DNA of 64,000 bases from positions 349,472 through 413,471 of the forward strand of contig NW_013657674.1 in assembly GCF_000142905.1 (NCBI RefSeq), in the 5' to 3' direction. Below the pieces are notes generated by a model, which saw only the letters and a program-made list of their open reading frames with translations, did no database searches and was not told where the DNA came from. The position numbers were made by a program, and so were the translations under genes. This document shows, piece after piece, positions 60,590 through 64,000 of this stretch; positions within the stretch are counted from its first letter, which is position 1; every line of letters begins with the position of its first letter. This DNA is from Thecamonas trahens ATCC 50062. Its lineage: Eukaryota > Apusozoa > Apusomonadida > Apusomonadidae.

Positions 60590-62602
60590 TTACCGGGCGA
60601 TGGCGGTGGTTCGGGATCTAGCTGATGTCTGAGCCTGCATGAACTTGAGCGCTTTGGGATCGGCGTACATGGAAGAGACATCAAAGTCGACCACATACAG
60701 GCCTTCCAGCGATCGTGCGCGAGAGAGGGCGACGTAGGCCTGGCCAGCTTCAAAGACTGAGCCAAGCGAGACAACAAGCGAGTCGAGCGACATGCCCTGC
60801 GACTTGTGGATGGAGACGGCAAAGGCCAGCTTGAGCGGCAGTTGTGTCCGTTTGGCTGGCCGGCGTCCAACAAGCCCCATCCGCCACACGTACGGCTTGA
60901 TGAGCATTGTCCGCCCACTCGCCATTCGCACCCACGGTAGCTGGGTGGCGTCATCAAAGGCGACAACAACGCCGCGCGAGCCGTTGGCGAGCCCGCCCAC
61001 AACGTCCAGATTGCACACCAGCATGACCTGGGCGCCGATCTTGAGCGAGACCCGCTTGCTCGCCGGGCACGAGCTGTCAAGCGCCGCCACGCCGCCAGTC
61101 GGTCCATCATCAAACGCCTTGTACGTCACCGTTGTACCCGGCAGCTGCGCCAGCTGCTCGGCGTTGGTTGCGTCGACCGCTGCTCGATGTGGGAGCAAAC
61201 GGGTGGGAAGAACGCCATCGTTGGCAACTACCTTGGCCTGCGATCGAGCCTCAAGGACACGCACAAGACCAGGCTCAACAACGCCACGCCGGAGTGCGCC
61301 GAGCAGCCGGGCAAACTCGACGTCGCGCTGGCGGTAGACGTGGGTGAGCTCGAAAATGGCAAACTTGGCCGCCTTCCACGCCTCAGCCTCAAAGGCAAAC
61401 TGTGGCGCGGTCGAGACAACGCCATACCGATGTTTGACCACCGGCGGGAGCTGCAGAAAGTCGCCGCAGACCACGAGCTGAAGGCCGCCAAACGGGGCAT
61501 CGGGTCGCGAGCGCAGCGCCCGGCCAACGCCGTCAAGCACGTCCAGCATCTGCGGCCGAAGCATGGAGATTTCGTCGATGATGAGCGTGTCTGTAGTCTG
61601 CCAGCGAGTCACCACACTTGGGCGCTCGCGGATTGACGCCAGCAACGACGCCAGTGGCGCCTCGCCACGCCCAATGCCCGCAAACGCATTGAGGGTTGTG
61701 CCGCCGAGCTGGCACGCGGCAATTCCAGTCGATGCCGTGACCTGAACCCGCTTTGTCGCGCCCAGCTGCGCCAGAATATGCGCAATGAGCGTCGACTTGC
61801 CTGTTCCGGCCGAGCCAGTGAAGAAGACATTGCGTCCGTCGGCGATAGCGGCGAGGACCTCGGCTTGGCGAGGATCGACCTGCGACAGCGCTGGGTTTTG
61901 GCCATCAGCAGGCCCAGCAGCCACCGCACGGCCATCGAGGCCACACCGTCGCTTGGATGCGCGCATCAGGCTCGGCAACGCACCTGTTGCGAGGTGGCGG
62001 GCATGGCCGCCGAGATCGATGACGACAGCGTCTGCGGGCGGCGGCGCCGACGAAAAATTTGAATATTTTGCGCCTCGCGCCGCTCCCTCCGGCAAGCCCG
62101 CGACGCCGGCAGGCAGTGCCGAGAGTGTACGCTTGCGCTTCCGCGGCGGTGACCGGCCTGCACTTGCGGCTTCGGCCTCACTCTCGCTGCACTGCGCCTC
62201 AAGCTGCACTCTGTCGGTGATGGCGAGCTTGGCCGCCCTCGCCGGGTGGAGGGTCGAGCCGAGGAGCATGAGCCAGGCCTCGAGCGCTGCGGGCGTAGCC
62301 GCCGAGAGGAGGACCCGGACCCGAGCGGATGCGGTCGAGATGGTGAGCGTGGCACGGCCCTGGCTTGTGTACTTGGTCTGGACCTGCATCTCGCGTGCTC
62401 GGATGCAGTCTAGGCTCAGCGCAGGCGCAGCTGATCGCGGCGCACGGACGTGGGCGACAGCCATGACGATGGTCCCCTGCGCATGGCCGGCATCAAACGA
62501 GACATACGCGTTCTTGATTGTCTTGGACCGCAACACGGTGTGATCTTTCTTGTTACGGACGTTGAGAAACTCGATCCGCACTGTAGCCGCTACAATCGGC
62601 AT
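60590..62602 (-). CDS. PIF1: PIF1-family 5'-3' DNA helicase
   Basis: The protein has ~670 residues from the ATG at 62602 (MPIVAATVRIEFLNV). The frame stays open to 62944, but those extra residues are His/Pro/Thr low complexity. An N-terminal ~150-residue domain (PINT-like region of vertebrate PIF1) is followed by a basic NLS-like SPPRKRKRTL. The helicase core has motif I FFTGSAGTGKSTL (~residue 260), ASTGIAACQLGGTTLNAFAG, motif II LIIDEISML, III GGLQLVVCGDFLQLPPV, HVYRQRD, and the C-terminal KSQGMSLDSLVVSLG and QAYVALSRARSLEGL. These are the PIF1 family signatures in order. Family members resolve G-quadruplexes and act in replication, telomeres and mitochondrial DNA, which fits a genome rich in long G runs. 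Confidence 0.95.
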   Translation of the reverse strand: MPIVAATVRIEFLNVRNKKDHTVLRSKTIKNAYVSFDAGHAQGTIVMAVAHVRAPRSAAPALSLDCIRAREMQVQTKYTSQGRATLTISTASARVRVLLSAATPAALEAWLMLLGSTLHPARAAKLAITDRVQLEAQCSESEAEAASAGRSPPRKRKRTLSALPAGVAGLPEGAARGAKYSNFSSAPPPADAVVIDLGGHARHLATGALPSLMRASKRRCGLDGRAVAAGPADGQNPALSQVDPRQAEVLAAIADGRNVFFTGSAGTGKSTLIAHILAQLGATKRVQVTASTGIAACQLGGTTLNAFAGIGRGEAPLASLLASIRERPSVVTRWQTTDTLIIDEISMLRPQMLDVLDGVGRALRSRPDAPFGGLQLVVCGDFLQLPPVVKHRYGVVSTAPQFAFEAEAWKAAKFAIFELTHVYRQRDVEFARLLGALRRGVVEPGLVRVLEARSQAKVVANDGVLPTRLLPHRAAVDATNAEQLAQLPGTTVTYKAFDDGPTGGVAALDSSCPASKRVSLKIGAQVMLVCNLDVVGGLANGSRGVVVAFDDATQLPWVRMASGRTMLIKPYVWRMGLVGRRPAKRTQLPLKLAFAVSIHKSQGMSLDSLVVSLGSVFEAGQAYVALSRARSLEGLYVVDFDVSSMYADPKALKFMQAQTSARSRTTAIAR

Positions 62603-63018
62603 CGTTGGCCAGCGACGAGTATGCGGTCTTGGTCTTGGCTCACCAGGGCTTGCTTGGCAGCCAGCCATATTCCTCCGCCTGCCAGCCTCACCTGCCATCC
62701 ACATCGAATCGAGCTCCAATCCTCTCTGTATCGACCACATAGACTGCACCAGCCATCGATGGGTAGTCGTTAATTGTTCGGCAGAGATCGCCAAGCAGTG
62801 TGTGTGTGTGCCTGTGGCTGATGGGAGCGGAGAGAGAGTGTGTGTGTGGGGAGAGGGTGTGTGAGGTGATGCATGCAAGACGTGATCGATCGCCTTTGAT
62901 GGCTGCCAACCAACAGCAGACAGGCCACGCGGTGGGGGCCTCACCCGCTCCCGCTGTCTCTGCTATGAGTTGCCACACCTAGCTGCACTCTTTCAGCGAG
63001 GAGGAGGAGGAGGAGGGT
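62603..63018. other. Divergent intergenic region PIF1 / CDC7-like kinase
   Basis: A 416-base region between diverging genes. It has GT repeats at 62800-62812 and 62837-62848, but no clear TATA. A GAG-repeat of ~20 bases precedes the kinase ATG. No other gene seen. Confidence 0.5.
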
Positions 63019-64000
63019 ATGAGCTCGTACTCGGCAGGTGTAGCAGTGCCAAGTCTCCGGCAGGCCCGCGGGTCGACCCGGTACTACACCATGCTGACGA
63101 CGGCGGCTGGAACGTCGGGCGAGGACGAGTCATCGTCGGGGCAAGGCGATGGCGGCACAGGCATCGAGCCGTGGCTTCTCGAGTCTGAAAAGCCGGAAGG
63201 ACGCGAGCTGGTGGCACTGCGGGCAAAGGTGCAGGAGCTCGAAGCCAAGCTGCGCAAGAGCCGACGGCGGCAGTCGTCGGCACGCGATGCGGTCCGTGAG
63301 GCGTCGGACGCTGTGGAGATGGCAGCGCAGTCGGCGCGGCGGAGCGCGGTAGCGACGGCACGAGCGCTGGAGGCGTGTGTCTTTGCGCTTGCGCACGACT
63401 ACGTTTTTATCTCACGCATCCACTCGGGCATCCGGGCTGCCGTCTATCTCGCCACCGCGCGGGCGACCGAGGGGCCAGCGCCGAGCGGCAAGACGGCGCT
63501 CAAGATTGTGACAGGCTACGGGGCAGTCTCGGTTGATCGCCCACCACGCGAAGTCTCCATGCTTCTCCGCCTCCGGGCACACCCGTGCATTGTCTCGATC
63601 GATGCATGGTATCCGCTGTTGGACCAGAACGCGTTTGCCATTGCCATGCCGCACATTGTGCACGAGGACTTTGATCCGGCGAGTGAGCCGCGCAAGCTTG
63701 TCAAGTACATGTGGGACACGCTACAGGCGTTGGCGTTCTGCCACGCCGCGTCGGTGGTGGTCCGCGATGTTAAGCCGTCGAACATCCTGTTCGACATGGC
63801 GCGCCAGCGGGCAGTTCTCATTGACTTTGACTGTGCCACCCATTACGACCCGTCGGCGCCGCCGCGCGATCTGGTCGGAACCCGCGGCTTTCTCGCGCCC
63901 GAGATCATCGACGACCGGCTGCGCCTCGACGGCTATGGCTACCCTGTCGACATGTACTCGGCCGGGCTCACCTTTTTCGCCCTCGTCTTTCGCGTCCCGC
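63019..64000 (+). CDS. CDC7-like protein kinase, truncated by window end
   Basis: The frame starts at the ATG at 63019 and is open to the window edge (327 residues seen). A helical, basic region (LRAKVQELEAKLRKSRRRQS) precedes the kinase domain. The phosphate-anchor loop is unusual: RIHSGIRAAVYLATA lacks the Gly-x-Gly pattern. The ATP lysine is in TALKIV (Lys162). IAMPHIVHEDF recalls the hinge IAMP-x-x-H-x-x-F of CDC7. The catalytic loop is VVRDVKPSNILF (Asp250; His of HRD replaced by Val), the metal site is DFD (269-271) in place of DFG, and GTRGFLAPE with DMYSAGLTFFAL follows. CDC7/DDK phosphorylates MCM at replication origins. The large CDC7 inserts between DFG and APE are absent, so it may be a CDC7 relative rather than the orthologue. 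Confidence 0.7.
   Translation, partial: MSSYSAGVAVPSLRQARGSTRYYTMLTTAAGTSGEDESSSGQGDGGTGIEPWLLESEKPEGRELVALRAKVQELEAKLRKSRRRQSSARDAVREASDAVEMAAQSARRSAVATARALEACVFALAHDYVFISRIHSGIRAAVYLATARATEGPAPSGKTALKIVTGYGAVSVDRPPREVSMLLRLRAHPCIVSIDAWYPLLDQNAFAIAMPHIVHEDFDPASEPRKLVKYMWDTLQALAFCHAASVVVRDVKPSNILFDMARQRAVLIDFDCATHYDPSAPPRDLVGTRGFLAPEIIDDRLRLDGYGYPVDMYSAGLTFFALVFRVP

Overview
This is a eukaryotic nuclear window. It is GC-rich and gene-dense, with about 33 protein-coding genes and two tRNA genes on both strands, in no operon-like order. Introns are few and short. The gene set (axonemal radial spoke protein 3, IFT121/WDR35, mitochondrial ATP synthase d, CPT1, proteasome alpha5 and Rpn8, ESCRT-II Vps25, CAP, attractin-like and GPCR-like receptors; no plastid genes) points to a free-living, flagellated, heterotrophic protist close to the animal/fungal/amoebozoan side of the tree. 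An apusomonad such as Thecamonas is my best guess; I could not run a search.

Layout. 1-9 kb: the end of a helical protein, CAP, a region with a piggyBac-like scrap, a tail-anchored protein, a mitochondrial dynamin-like GTPase, and two membrane proteins, one of the DRAM/Frag1/Sfk1 type. 9-15.6 kb: CPT1, a TMEM184/Ost-alpha protein, a CRT10-like WD protein that overlaps it tail to tail, and a polytopic membrane protein. 15.7-21.5 kb: a large macro-like/SIR2 protein made of two tandem modules, a transketolase 3' fragment and a Met/Gln-rich protein. 22.7-31 kb: a Trf4-like nucleotidyltransferase, PTGES2-like, a membrane protein, ATP synthase d, PSMA5. 31-43.4 kb: two giant surface proteins, a recent 0.53-kb tandem duplication, and RSP3. 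43.5-49 kb: two 7TM proteins, Rpn8, an assembly gap, Vps25. 49-56.5 kb: two identical tRNA-Pro(CGG) genes, a Cdc37-like tail-anchored protein, F-box/ankyrin, PH-domain, CRT-like transporter and FYVE genes. 56.6-64 kb: IFT121, PIF1 helicase and the start of a CDC7-like kinase.

Two window-wide patterns matter for reading the genes. All 12 introns I could place by homology and phase begin GTACGC, GTACGT or GTATGC, not the usual GTAAGT, and most carry a long pure C or G run. Four or five coding regions contain an apparent -1 frame slip that one extra base restores, four of them at a C/G run; the proteins on both sides are well conserved, so these look like homopolymer undercalls in the assembly, not dead genes.

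The most unusual candidate system is the protein at 15702-19246: macro-like, SIR2, macro-like, degenerate SIR2. It resembles the NAD-handling architectures of bacterial anti-phage defence and has an internal pseudo-enzyme copy.
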